From assembly GCA_902630355.1 (NCBI GenBank), contig CACOUL010000011.1:1-64000 (forward strand): 64,000 bases of DNA, read 5' to 3'. The notes beneath the pieces were generated by a model. The model saw nothing but the letters and a program-made list of their open reading frames with translations. It had not been told where the DNA came from and made no database searches. This DNA comes from Planctomycetaceae bacterium (GTDB lineage Bacteria; Planctomycetota; Planctomycetia; Pirellulales; UBA7805). Numbering within the stretch: the first letter of the stretch is position 1; every line of letters starts with the position of its first letter. The position numbers and the translations under genes were made by a program. Shown one piece after another: positions 9,972 to 18,042 of the stretch.

Positions 9972-10008
9972 TCACAGTACCACCATAAAATAATGCGAGA
10001 GAAACAAA

Positions 10009-10014
10009 TATAAT
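10009..10014 (+). promoter_or_regulatory. Possible -10 element (TATAAT) upstream of nnrE
   Basis: A perfect TATAAT lies 41 nt before the nnrE start, in the only AT-rich stretch between the divergent FmdB and nnrE genes. No matching -35 hexamer is visible at 16-18 nt spacing, so this is tentative. Confidence 0.3.
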
Positions 10015-10055
10015 CACAACAGCCCTGCAACGAAATCCCAGATCGGAGTCCATCT

Positions 10056-10748
10056 ATGCATATCCTCACCAAAGAACAAGCCGCGCAAATCGATCGCTGC
10101 GCAAATACAGACTTCGGTATCAGTGGCCTGATGCTGATGGAAAACGCAGGCCGCGGTGCAAGCGACCTGCTCTGTGCGCTGCAAGTCAGCTCTCCGATCG
10201 TGGTCTGCTGCGGGAAGGGGAATAACGCGGGAGACGGTTATGTGATCGCGCGGCATCTGCTGGCAAGAAGCTTCGAGGTCACGGTCTTAAACTGGGAAAA
10301 TGCTGAAAAGATACGGGGCGATGCACGGACCAATTACGAAATTCTGCGGGCGATGCAGGTCGAGATCGTCGAACACGCCGCGAGGGAAGAATCTGCCGCG
10401 CACCGGCTACTTGCGGGGGCGGCATGGATTGTCGACGCACTTTTGGGAACAGGTACAAGCGGGCCCCCGCGAGCGCCGATCGATCGGGCGATCAACGCCA
10501 TCAATCACGCTCCGGCCGAGACGCTGGCAGTCGACATCCCGAGCGGACTCGACTGCAACACCGGCGCTGTACCGGGAGTCGCCGTGCGGGCGAACCACAC
10601 GTGCACTTTTGCCGCTCCGAAGGTAGGGCTCCTGGAGGGAGAGGGGCCAAAGTACACCGGGAACGTGCATGTGGTCGATCTCGGGATTCCACCGGAGGCG
10701 ATCCGACGCGCGATTGCGCAAAACGATGTGGATTCCGATGACTCCTGA
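10056..10748 (+). CDS. nnrE: NAD(P)H-hydrate epimerase
   Basis: Repairs damaged nicotinamide cofactors by epimerising R- and S-NAD(P)HX. The 230 residues cover a single YjeF_N Rossmann domain: LTKEQAAQIDRCA at the start, LMLMENAGRG (about 26-35), the glycine-rich GKGNNAGDGYVIARHLL (about 55-71), WIVDALLGTGTSGPPR, and AVDIPSGLDCNTG with the catalytic Asp region. The C-terminal ADP-dependent dehydratase domain (NnrD) found in fused versions is absent. GGAG at 10045-10048 gives 7-nt spacing to the ATG. The gene is convergent with the diadenylate cyclase gene (28 nt apart) and has no obvious operon partner. Confidence 0.93.
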   Translation: MHILTKEQAAQIDRCANTDFGISGLMLMENAGRGASDLLCALQVSSPIVVCCGKGNNAGDGYVIARHLLARSFEVTVLNWENAEKIRGDARTNYEILRAMQVEIVEHAAREESAAHRLLAGAAWIVDALLGTGTSGPPRAPIDRAINAINHAPAETLAVDIPSGLDCNTGAVPGVAVRANHTCTFAAPKVGLLEGEGPKYTGNVHVVDLGIPPEAIRRAIAQNDVDSDDS

Positions 10749-10776
10749 TCAACCGCTTCCTGATTGCCCGCAGCGG

Positions 10777-11706
10777 CTAATCGATGCTCGGTGGGTCGAA
10801 CTCAAAATCTTTCCACTTCATCGGCATCCGCAGCGGCTCGATACGAAGCATCACCTCGCCGTTTTGGAAGAGCCTCACGGTCCCCGTCGATTGGCTTACC
10901 GTTACGGACACCGCATTGGTTTTACGGCTGATCGCCGCAGCAGCCCAATGGCGTGAACCGAGTCCCTTGGTCATCGTGAGCCCCTCGGCCGACGCATCCA
11001 CGTATTGAGCGGCAGCCATCACCGTACAATCGGGCGAGATGACGAACGCGCCATCCATCTGCGCCACTTCTTTGATTCCCTCCCGTACCCGACGGTCGCT
11101 CAAGCAGCGTTCCGATTTTTTGTAGCCCTTCACCGGGTCGAAGCCGACCGGATGGCAACGTTCCAGCACGGCCTTGGTGCTGCCGACGACGAACATGGTG
11201 CCAATCGCCTTTCCCTCGCGGCCCTCTCTACCGATGTCAACGGCAAGATCGACCACCGTTTTGAGGGTTTCGAGCGGCACCCGAGTTTCAAGCATGCGGA
11301 TATCGCGAACCGTCAACCGGCTCAAGTGTTCATCCAGATGAATCATACTCACCGAATCGTACCGGTCTGCCTCAAATCCGCTGTAAACGGCGACCACGTC
11401 GGCTCCCGGTTGGACGATCTCATCAGCAACGCTCTCCAGGAGTGTTTGCGTCAACTTTTCAAACACCGGCGCCTGAGGCATGTTGATCAGCACCGAGGCA
11501 ATCCCCGCTTCTGCGGCCCCGTGCAGATATTCTTCCCGATCGGCACTCACCAATAATTGGTGATCGGTGACCACCCCGCGAAGTTGCTGCCAGTCGACGG
11601 GTTCCTCGAGCATCACGAGAATGGCGTCAGCCTCATTGTGCACGGCGAGACGATTTGCGACATCGAGAATCGCCGTGAAATCTTCGCTTAACTGGGGCTG
11701 ATTCAT
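10777..11706 (-). CDS. Diadenylate cyclase, archaeal DacZ-like architecture
   Basis: Predicted to make cyclic di-AMP from two ATP. The C-terminal third (about 215-300) is a DisA_N/DAC domain: DGAFVISPDCTVMAAAQYVD carries the DGA motif (218-220), and GLGSRHWAAAAISRKT carries the second nucleotide motif, RHW at 252-254 instead of the usual RHR. A TVSQSTGTVRLFQNGEVM strand pair follows. The N-terminal about 170 residues resemble the pyruvate-kinase C-terminal-like fold that precedes DAC in archaeal DacZ proteins; this is a judgement by eye. No transmembrane segments and no DisA DNA-binding domain are present. The start is ATG at 11706 (MNQPQLSED); the frame extends to 11748 but with a poor start context. 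Confidence 0.8.
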   Translation of the reverse strand: MNQPQLSEDFTAILDVANRLAVHNEADAILVMLEEPVDWQQLRGVVTDHQLLVSADREEYLHGAAEAGIASVLINMPQAPVFEKLTQTLLESVADEIVQPGADVVAVYSGFEADRYDSVSMIHLDEHLSRLTVRDIRMLETRVPLETLKTVVDLAVDIGREGREGKAIGTMFVVGSTKAVLERCHPVGFDPVKGYKKSERCLSDRRVREGIKEVAQMDGAFVISPDCTVMAAAQYVDASAEGLTMTKGLGSRHWAAAAISRKTNAVSVTVSQSTGTVRLFQNGEVMLRIEPLRMPMKWKDFEFDPPSID

Positions 11707-11924
11707 TTCGCACCGGATTACATCATAAAGCCAGAGAATGGGAAGCACGACGCAGAAAAAGCCTTGAAACCAAGGCGCATCTTCCGGCTTCCGCCGTGGG
11801 CATCCTAAATCGGACGCGAAGGAAATTCAAGCCTTGCCGATCTGCAAAAGAAAAGCAGACCGCGGCATGTCCTCCGATGCGACAGGGCCTCAGCTACATC
11901 CCGACTACATCGCTAAGCGGGGTC

Positions 11925-14018
11925 TCAGGATGCCTTGTCAGACTTATGCGACGCGAGGGTACGCGGCTTGGCGGCATTCTTGAACACGCGGTCGTTATAG
12001 ATATTCAGCGCGTGCAGGGCGTGTCCCAGGGGCCCCACCTTCCAACCCGACTGCTTGCCGCGCAAGAGCAACCCCGAGAGATAATCGATCGCCCGGACCA
12101 TCTTGGGATCGGTGAGCCTTTCGCGATCGAGAGAAAAGGCAAGCCACTCGGAAATGTGTCCCGTGGTGAGCAGCCGCCGATCAATATCGTTGGCAGCACC
12201 GCGGCCCGAAAAGAACTTGGTACTGAAACTCCCGTCCGGATTCTGCATCTTAAAGGTGTATTTCTGATAATCTTTCACATAAATGTCGGCCCGACGGAAC
12301 TGCCCTTCGACCGGTTTCCCTTTGTGGCCACATCGATTCACCGCGTACGACAACCCGAAGAGACGATGCGTTCCGCCGCAGGCTGCGCCGATAATGGGCT
12401 GACGCATCTCTTCCTTCATCAAGCGAGGAATATCCCATTTTTCGCCCCGGTCATCTCGCCACGTCTCATCGATATCGAGATAGTGCGAAAGACCGATGAG
12501 CTTGAATGTGAGCTCTGTTTTCGGGCGACAACTTAGCTTTTCTCGCTCAACGAGATCCATGACCGTAAAATCGCGGCCCTCTACCTTCATTGGATAATCT
12601 TGTCGTACACGAGACTGAGCGAGCATTGCGAGAAACTGTCCCTCGTGGCCCTGGTTTCCCGGTCCGAGTCGTCCGTAGATCTGTCCATTTTTCAGATAGA
12701 ACAAGCGAACTCCGCGACACGGGTTGTTGAAGCAAACCCAACCGATGGCGCTGGCCCGATTCCCTTGGTGATCGATTCTCACTTTCTTCTCAACCCCGTA
12801 ACCGATGAAAGAATGCATCACCGACCAAGCACTTTTTTCTCGCACACTGATCTCTTGCTCGCGATACATCTTGAGTACCCGCTGGACCTTGCGTCGCAAG
12901 GCCATCAATTCCGGACTGAGTTCCGTCGATGTCTCCGGCGGTGTCGTCTCTGCGCTCGGTGTAGTCGGTGTAGGAGGCAAGGAGGATTGTGGCACGGCCA
13001 CCTTGATACCTGCCGTATTTCTCGCGGCCGATTCGGTGGGTGTGGCGGAAGGTCTGCTCACGGTGACCGCGGGAGCAGCGGAGTCGAGGGGGGATTTGAC
13101 TTGTTTGACTTGTTTTGTTGAATCGTTGCTTACTTCGCTCGGCACGCGCACCCGCCGCTCCTTCCGCCGGGCGACGCGAAGGGGAGATTCGGTTTTACGT
13201 GGTTCGGCTGCCACGGGCGGAGTCTCGACTTTGGCTGCCGGGACAATCTCGGTGGGTAAGGTGGTGGTGCGGTCGAACTTCGCGAGCGCGGGGGCAGACG
13301 CCGTGGATACCGACTCGGGATCCGCGGTTTCGCCCAAAGGATGGAACTGACCGGTGAGATTGCGGCGGATGCTACGGAAGGCAGTATCCTCGACCGAGAG
13401 GCTCGGCAACGCGGTGACCGGGAGGGTTTTTTCTCGATCAGTTTCTCGATCAGCCTGGGGGGCGATACGCGGGTGTGTCGGTCCGACTGGGGTTCGCACG
13501 ACGGACCGTACCACCGGTGGTTGCTCGATGACATCGGTTTTGACGGTATCGCTTCCGCTTACTGCATCGCTTCTGGCAATGGCCTCGAAACGCGGTATGG
13601 GCTCTGCGAGCGTCGACTCTGTGGGTGTGGTCGGGACAACTTCCACCTGCCGGACTCGCTGTGGCGGGTCGACGGAAGGAAGAACCGGGACCGGTTGAGG
13701 TTTCGACGCCGATTCCGCTGGAGTCGTGGCCGCTGTTGGCGTTTCGGCCGCAAGTCGGGGGAATTCCACCCGGGCAGACGACCGTTGGTCCAGGGCCGGG
13801 GCGAGCGGTTCGCTCGAATCGAGCAGTGCCGCAGGGCCAGTCTCAAAAGCATGGGCAGTCTCAAAAGCCGGGGCCGCCTCGACCCGGGCAACAAACATCC
13901 CCTCTTCAAGACCGGCAGTCTTTGCCGCTGCCGGTTGAAGCAGTTGCGCAACAACCGACCCGCTGACAAACGCGAGTGTCGCAAAAATCCATTTTACGAG
14001 CGACGGGGCCGTGGACAT
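11925..14018 (-). CDS. Membrane-anchored or secreted linker-rich protein with conserved C-terminal domain
   Basis: 697 residues. An N-terminal hydrophobic segment (about 8-27, WIFATLAFVSGSVVAQLL) suggests a signal anchor. Residues about 30-370 are low-complexity Pro/Thr/Ala/Val and probably disordered. From about 380 the sequence becomes ordered and hydrophilic, with a segment around FNNPCRGVRLFYLKNGQIYG, then a helical region (FKLIGLSHYLDIDETW, GAACGGTHRLFGLSYA, HISEWLAFSLD, GHALHALNIYND). The helical part is reminiscent of alpha/alpha-toroid (terpenoid-cyclase-like) repeats, but no catalytic motif is visible. ATG at 14018. It appears to be a monocistronic gene with a 349-nt leader region upstream, and I know of no assigned function. 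Confidence 0.7.
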   Translation of the reverse strand: MSTAPSLVKWIFATLAFVSGSVVAQLLQPAAAKTAGLEEGMFVARVEAAPAFETAHAFETGPAALLDSSEPLAPALDQRSSARVEFPRLAAETPTAATTPAESASKPQPVPVLPSVDPPQRVRQVEVVPTTPTESTLAEPIPRFEAIARSDAVSGSDTVKTDVIEQPPVVRSVVRTPVGPTHPRIAPQADRETDREKTLPVTALPSLSVEDTAFRSIRRNLTGQFHPLGETADPESVSTASAPALAKFDRTTTLPTEIVPAAKVETPPVAAEPRKTESPLRVARRKERRVRVPSEVSNDSTKQVKQVKSPLDSAAPAVTVSRPSATPTESAARNTAGIKVAVPQSSLPPTPTTPSAETTPPETSTELSPELMALRRKVQRVLKMYREQEISVREKSAWSVMHSFIGYGVEKKVRIDHQGNRASAIGWVCFNNPCRGVRLFYLKNGQIYGRLGPGNQGHEGQFLAMLAQSRVRQDYPMKVEGRDFTVMDLVEREKLSCRPKTELTFKLIGLSHYLDIDETWRDDRGEKWDIPRLMKEEMRQPIIGAACGGTHRLFGLSYAVNRCGHKGKPVEGQFRRADIYVKDYQKYTFKMQNPDGSFSTKFFSGRGAANDIDRRLLTTGHISEWLAFSLDRERLTDPKMVRAIDYLSGLLLRGKQSGWKVGPLGHALHALNIYNDRVFKNAAKPRTLASHKSDKAS

Positions 14019-14367
14019 CGAGAGTTCTTCCTACTTGCTTCTGGCTCGGGGGCTGCCAGCAATGAATGTGCGTTATTGGGCGAACCCGATCTCACACGGA
14101 TCAACGGTGGGAAATCCGCAAAAATCGAGTCCGAAAACAATTTCCGGAAAGGCTTACTTTGATATCGGAAGAATCTTTCCCGGCGGTCCACCACGATCTA
14201 AAGGGTGCCAGCAAAAGAGTTCAACTTTGCGCGAAGCTTTGCTGATTTTGACTATTAATCCCAGAACAGCAGTCACGGGAGAAAGACCGTTTCTCCAGCC
14301 TTCACAACCCGGTCGGGGGAAGCCTGTTGGAGGGACCGGCTGTTAAACTTTTCCATCCGGGAAAGTT
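14019..14367. other. 349-nt intergenic region with three hairpins, no gene seen
   Basis: This region lies between two minus-strand genes. No open frame with a credible start or composition is present. Near its right-hand end are three inverted repeats: a perfect 7-bp stem at 14278-14296 (GGAGAAA/TTTCTCC, loop GACCG), a 6-bp stem at 14309-14339 (CCGGTC/GACCGG, 19-nt loop) and a longer hairpin at 14342-14372. The remainder presumably holds the promoter for the gene starting at 14018; no convincing promoter hexamers were found. Confidence 0.5.
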
Positions 14368-14372
14368 TTAAC
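14342..14372 (-). terminator. Hairpin overlapping the stop codon of the HEAT-like lipoprotein gene
   Basis: GTTAAACTTTTCC (14342-14354) pairs with GGGAAAGTTTTAAC (14359-14372) around the tetraloop ATCC. It forms about 13 base pairs, with one wobble and one bulged base. The stem spans the stop codon at 14368-14370. No T-run follows on the minus strand, so it could be a bidirectional or 3'-end-protecting structure rather than a classical terminator. Confidence 0.5.
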
Positions 14373-15111
14373 GCCACCAGAGAAGAGCCCGCTCGGCGAG
14401 AGAAGGGGGACGGCTGGAGGGTTCGGCACCGGCCTTCTCAATTTGCTCGACCACGTAGAGATCCCACGCCTCACGATCGTTGGCCAGTTTCTGTCCCGTC
14501 ATCTTCTGCAGAGCCTGTACTGCCTCGTATTGAATCGCGGGATCCTCACCGGGGTCGAGCAGACTCACCAGTCGCTTTGCCCCGGCAAGTTGTCCGGTCG
14601 CCTCGATGCCATCGATGGCCGCGATCTTCACGTCCAGATCGGTGAGCCTGTTGTCGAGTACTTCCTGCAGGACGCGGACCGACTCTTTCGTCCCCCATTG
14701 TCCCCAACCGCGACAACACTGGATCTGTACATCGATACTCTCATCATTGAGCCCGGCGCGAAGAATCCTACCCGCAGTCGGCGTGTCGCATACGGTGAGG
14801 GTTCGGATCATTTCCTGACGAAGGAACGAATTGGATTCCGCCTGGATCTGTTCTGCCAACTGACTGGAAATTTCTTCCCGAACTTTTGCCGAGCCTTTTT
14901 TTGCCGACGCGCGTTGGCGACTGATCTCCGCAAGTCGATCTTTCGCCGTCGGACCAAAACGATCTACAATCTCCTTGGGAACCGGTTCTACGCTCACAAG
15001 CCCCAAATCATCTGCGAGCGGCACGGATGAAAGGTCGACGTGGCGACAACCGCAGAGAACAGCAATCACACCGGTAAGTAGAAGCGGCAGGTGTTGGAAA
15101 AATCGACGCAT
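14368..15111 (-). CDS. HEAT-repeat-like lipoprotein
   Basis: About 247 residues. The signal sequence MRRFFQHLPLLLTGVIAVLCGC ends in a lipobox-like LCGC, so the protein is probably lipid-anchored. The mature part is entirely helical. Repeats with the HEAT/PBS-lyase flavour are visible: EMIRTLTVCDTPTAGRILRAGL, VQIQCCRGWGQWGTKESVRVL, VKIAAIDGIEATGQLAGAKRL and IQYEAVQALQKMTG. Such scaffolds usually mediate protein-protein contact. ATG 15111 is preferred over the TTG one codon earlier. It is divergent from the metalloprotease-like gene with 162 nt between the starts; no known partner is present. Confidence 0.8.
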   Translation of the reverse strand: MRRFFQHLPLLLTGVIAVLCGCRHVDLSSVPLADDLGLVSVEPVPKEIVDRFGPTAKDRLAEISRQRASAKKGSAKVREEISSQLAEQIQAESNSFLRQEMIRTLTVCDTPTAGRILRAGLNDESIDVQIQCCRGWGQWGTKESVRVLQEVLDNRLTDLDVKIAAIDGIEATGQLAGAKRLVSLLDPGEDPAIQYEAVQALQKMTGQKLANDREAWDLYVVEQIEKAGAEPSSRPPSLAERALLWWR

Positions 15112-15273
15112 CAATCCGATCCTGGTTCAGAGAGCCACCCTTGGAGGGGCGGGACTATAGCAGAGGACCGCACCGCCGGCCAATACCGCCCTTCGCGTCC
15201 CCGACCCGGCAGTGCTAGCGAATTAACGCTCTTTTTACGCCGCAGCAGGCACGGCATTGGCTTTCGGGCTAAG

Positions 15274-16575
15274 ATGGTCGCAATGCTCGATTGTTCACTC
15301 CACCGTTGCCCGAACCCGTCAACCGCGTTTGCTAGCGATGTGGCGCCGCATCACGGTTTGCGGTCCCATTGGCACCGCTTGGCTCTATCGATCGCGTGGG
15401 CAATCGCCTGGTCCGCCACCACCGCAGTGACCATGGAGGCAGTGGCCGTGGAGAACGTCACGATTGATCGTGACGGGGCGGTCGTCACCGTGCAGGGCAA
15501 GGTGATTGCAGAGGACCGAAGCGGCAACGTGATCCTCCAGGATCGCCAAGGAAAAATATGGCCTCTTGCCTCGGAAGTGATTCAATCGCGATCGAGGGAT
15601 GACGTGCCGTTTACCCTCATGGACTCCACGGAACTTGAGAAGACGATTCTTGAGGAACTCCCCGGATTTTCCATTCACAAGACCAAGCACTTCCTCATCT
15701 GCTACAACACCTCGCGGGCTTACGCGCAATGGTGCGGTGGACTCTTCGAGCGTCTTTTTCGCGCGTACAACAACTTCTGGAAACGTCGCGGATTGGAAGT
15801 CTCCGAATCGGAAATGCCCCTGGTGGCGCTCATTTTCAAAAACAAGCAAAGTTATCGTCGCTACGCCGTCCACGAATTGGGGCCCGCCGTGGATTCGGTT
15901 GATGGTTACTACAATACGATCACCAATCGGATTGCGATGTACGATCTCACCGCCGCCTCCCACGGATTTGAACGGTCGATCCAGAAACCGGCAGAAATCA
16001 ACGAACTCCTCTCGCAACCGATGGCCGGACAGCTCGTGGCGACAGTGATCCACGAAGCCACGCACCAACTATCGTTCAACTGCAACGTTCAGCAGCGATT
16101 TTCCGACATCGACGTGTGGCTGAACGAGGGCCTGGCCATGTATTTTGAAACGCCCGATCTTCGCAGCAAAAAGGGTTGGCGAGGGATGGGCGACATCAAC
16201 ACGGAACGACTTGCCCGGTTTCGCAATTACCTGAAGCGTCGACCTGCGGATTCTCTCTACAGTCTGATTGCCAATGGTGACCGCATGCAGGGGCGATCCG
16301 AGGACCGGCGGTTTGAGCACCAGGAGACAATGCTCGATGCCTATAGCGAAGCCTGGGCCCTGACTTACTATCTCCTCACATATGAGCAAAAAACGTTCGT
16401 CGAGTACCTCAAATTCTTAGGAGAGAAAAAACCAGGCATCAAGGAATCTTCGGAAAGAAAAATTGAGGACTTCGAAAAATTCTTCGGCGACCTCGAAGAG
16501 GTCGATAGGCAATTTGTAAGGCGGATGCAGAAAGAGATAAAGCGCAACGCAACGAAATTGGGCGGACAGCGGTAA
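15274..16575 (+). CDS. Exported DUF1570-like protein with gluzincin-type zinc motif
   Basis: About 433 residues with an N-terminal hydrophobic region (SIAWAIAWSATTAV) that acts as a signal peptide. A small N-terminal beta domain (VTIDRDGAVVTVQGKVI) precedes a metallopeptidase-like domain: HFLICYNTSRAYAQWCGGLFERL, then VIHEATHQLSFN with HExxH, and about 25 residues later WLNEGLAMYFE, which supplies the third glutamate ligand expected of gluzincins. DUF1570 proteins are numerous in planctomycetes and the zinc site is intact here, so peptidase activity is plausible though unproven. ATG 15274 (or 15283) fits the signal peptide; the longer frame from 15091 overlaps the divergent gene. Confidence 0.8.
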   Translation: MVAMLDCSLHRCPNPSTAFASDVAPHHGLRSHWHRLALSIAWAIAWSATTAVTMEAVAVENVTIDRDGAVVTVQGKVIAEDRSGNVILQDRQGKIWPLASEVIQSRSRDDVPFTLMDSTELEKTILEELPGFSIHKTKHFLICYNTSRAYAQWCGGLFERLFRAYNNFWKRRGLEVSESEMPLVALIFKNKQSYRRYAVHELGPAVDSVDGYYNTITNRIAMYDLTAASHGFERSIQKPAEINELLSQPMAGQLVATVIHEATHQLSFNCNVQQRFSDIDVWLNEGLAMYFETPDLRSKKGWRGMGDINTERLARFRNYLKRRPADSLYSLIANGDRMQGRSEDRRFEHQETMLDAYSEAWALTYYLLTYEQKTFVEYLKFLGEKKPGIKESSERKIEDFEKFFGDLEEVDRQFVRRMQKEIKRNATKLGGQR

Positions 16576-16584
16576 CGCTCGCAA

Positions 16585-16596
16585 TCGCTCGAGCGA
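16585..16596. repeat. 12-bp perfect palindrome between convergent genes
   Basis: TCGCTCGAGCGA sits in the 24-nt gap between the stops of the protease-like gene and dnaA. It may contribute to bidirectional termination, but the stem has no loop spacing and no T-tract. Confidence 0.3.
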
Positions 16597-16599
16597 CCC

Positions 16600-18042
16600 T
16601 CAGGCACGCATCCGCGATTCCACACGGCGGATGGCGTCTTCAATCGGGCAGTGATGATCTGCCAACTGGACCACATCGCCTCGATCGACCCAACTGGTCA
16701 CCCGCTTCTGAGCAGAGATGACGGTCGCGTGACTGCGATTGCCAAAATATTCGCCGATCTCCGCAAGACCTCGCCGCGTGTACTTGCGGGCGAGCCACAT
16801 CGCCAGCATGCGGGGTTGGGCAATCGATTTGATCTTTCGCGTCGAACGAAGGCTTTTCGGTTCGAGGCCAAACGTATCGCATACTGCCTTTTCGATATCC
16901 TTGAGGTGGATCGCGCGGTCGCGATAGAGAAATAGATCGGCGAGCGACTCCTCTGCGTGCGATAAGGTGAGTTGCTTTCCGGTTGCCATTTCGGTCGCCC
17001 GTAAGCGATTCAGCGCGCCGAAAAGTTCTCGCGGACTCTCACTCATCCGTCCTGCCACCAGTGCCTGAATATCCTCGTGCAGATCCCACTGTCGGTCAAC
17101 GACGTAGCGACCCACGATCTCTTTTCGCATTTTCAAATCGGGCGGCTGCATCTTACAAACCATGCCCCCCGAAAACCTCGAGATCAATTCAGCGGGAAAA
17201 CCCTCGAGTTCCGACGGAGGGCGGTCGGCCGCAAGCACAATTTGTCGACCGTGACGAAGCATCGTCTCAACGGTATGCAGCAATTCTCCGAGCGTTGCCT
17301 TTTTACCGCCGAAAAACTGAATGTCGTCGAGGATCAGCATTTCAAGATTGCGGTATTTGCGGCGAAAGCTGGGAAGTCCACTGTGATGCAACGCCTCAAG
17401 AAAAAGGCTGGTGAACTGCTCGGCGGTGAGAAACAAACCACGGGTGGCCGGCTGCCCGGACAAGGCAGTGCTCCATACACTCTCGAGAAGATGCGTCTTG
17501 CCGACGCCCGTCCCACCATGCAAAAAGAGAGGCGTTAAACATCCGGGGCTCTCAGCAACCATACAGACCGACGCCTGCGCAACACGATTGGCGTGCCCGA
17601 CCACAAAATCATCGATCGACGCATAGGACCGCTGCCGTTTGGTGCTACGCGTCGCTTCGCTCTGCGGTGCATCCACGCGGGTTGCGACCGGCTCAGCCGA
17701 AGTTATGCGGTCTTCAGCGGCCTTCGGTTGCGGGGCGGCATCCACCTTGCGATCCGCCAGCGGAGCAATATCCTTGTCGAACTCTGTCAATTGATCATCG
17801 ACAGTGAAGCGAACGCTGATGCCCTCGCCCAGTGCCGATGTGGTGGCCACTTCAATGGCTTGACGAAAATTTGACCGCAACCAGTCCTGATAAAAGGCGT
17901 TTGTCGCTCTGCAAGTCAACACCTTATCACAATACGAGAAAGCGGCTTTACCCTCAAACCAGAGTTGATACCGCTCTTCGCCGATCCCCTTGATCAGAGC
18001 ATCGCGCAACGGCACACCGATTTCCCTACCCGAGGTGGTCAC
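16600..18042 (-). CDS. dnaA: Chromosomal replication initiator protein DnaA
   Basis: About 480 residues with all four DnaA regions. Domain I is N-terminal (IGEERYQLWFEGKAAFS, YQDWLRSNF); a charged linker (domain II) covers about 90-145. The AAA+ domain has Walker A GGTGVGKTHLL (about 176-186), Walker B LILDDIQFFGGKKATL (about 236-250), an RQIVLAADRPPSEL segment and the Arg-finger region SRFSGG. Domain IV has SIAQPRMLAMWLARKYT and the DNA-binding signature GNRSHATVISAQKRV. The frame begins at GTG 18054, but AAGGAG directly overlaps that codon. GTG 18042, 11 nt after AAGGAG, is therefore the better start. No dnaN or recF is adjacent. Domain IV resembles other planctomycete DnaA proteins, so this may be the main copy. 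Confidence 0.93.
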   Translation of the reverse strand: MTTSGREIGVPLRDALIKGIGEERYQLWFEGKAAFSYCDKVLTCRATNAFYQDWLRSNFRQAIEVATTSALGEGISVRFTVDDQLTEFDKDIAPLADRKVDAAPQPKAAEDRITSAEPVATRVDAPQSEATRSTKRQRSYASIDDFVVGHANRVAQASVCMVAESPGCLTPLFLHGGTGVGKTHLLESVWSTALSGQPATRGLFLTAEQFTSLFLEALHHSGLPSFRRKYRNLEMLILDDIQFFGGKKATLGELLHTVETMLRHGRQIVLAADRPPSELEGFPAELISRFSGGMVCKMQPPDLKMRKEIVGRYVVDRQWDLHEDIQALVAGRMSESPRELFGALNRLRATEMATGKQLTLSHAEESLADLFLYRDRAIHLKDIEKAVCDTFGLEPKSLRSTRKIKSIAQPRMLAMWLARKYTRRGLAEIGEYFGNRSHATVISAQKRVTSWVDRGDVVQLADHHCPIEDAIRRVESRMRA

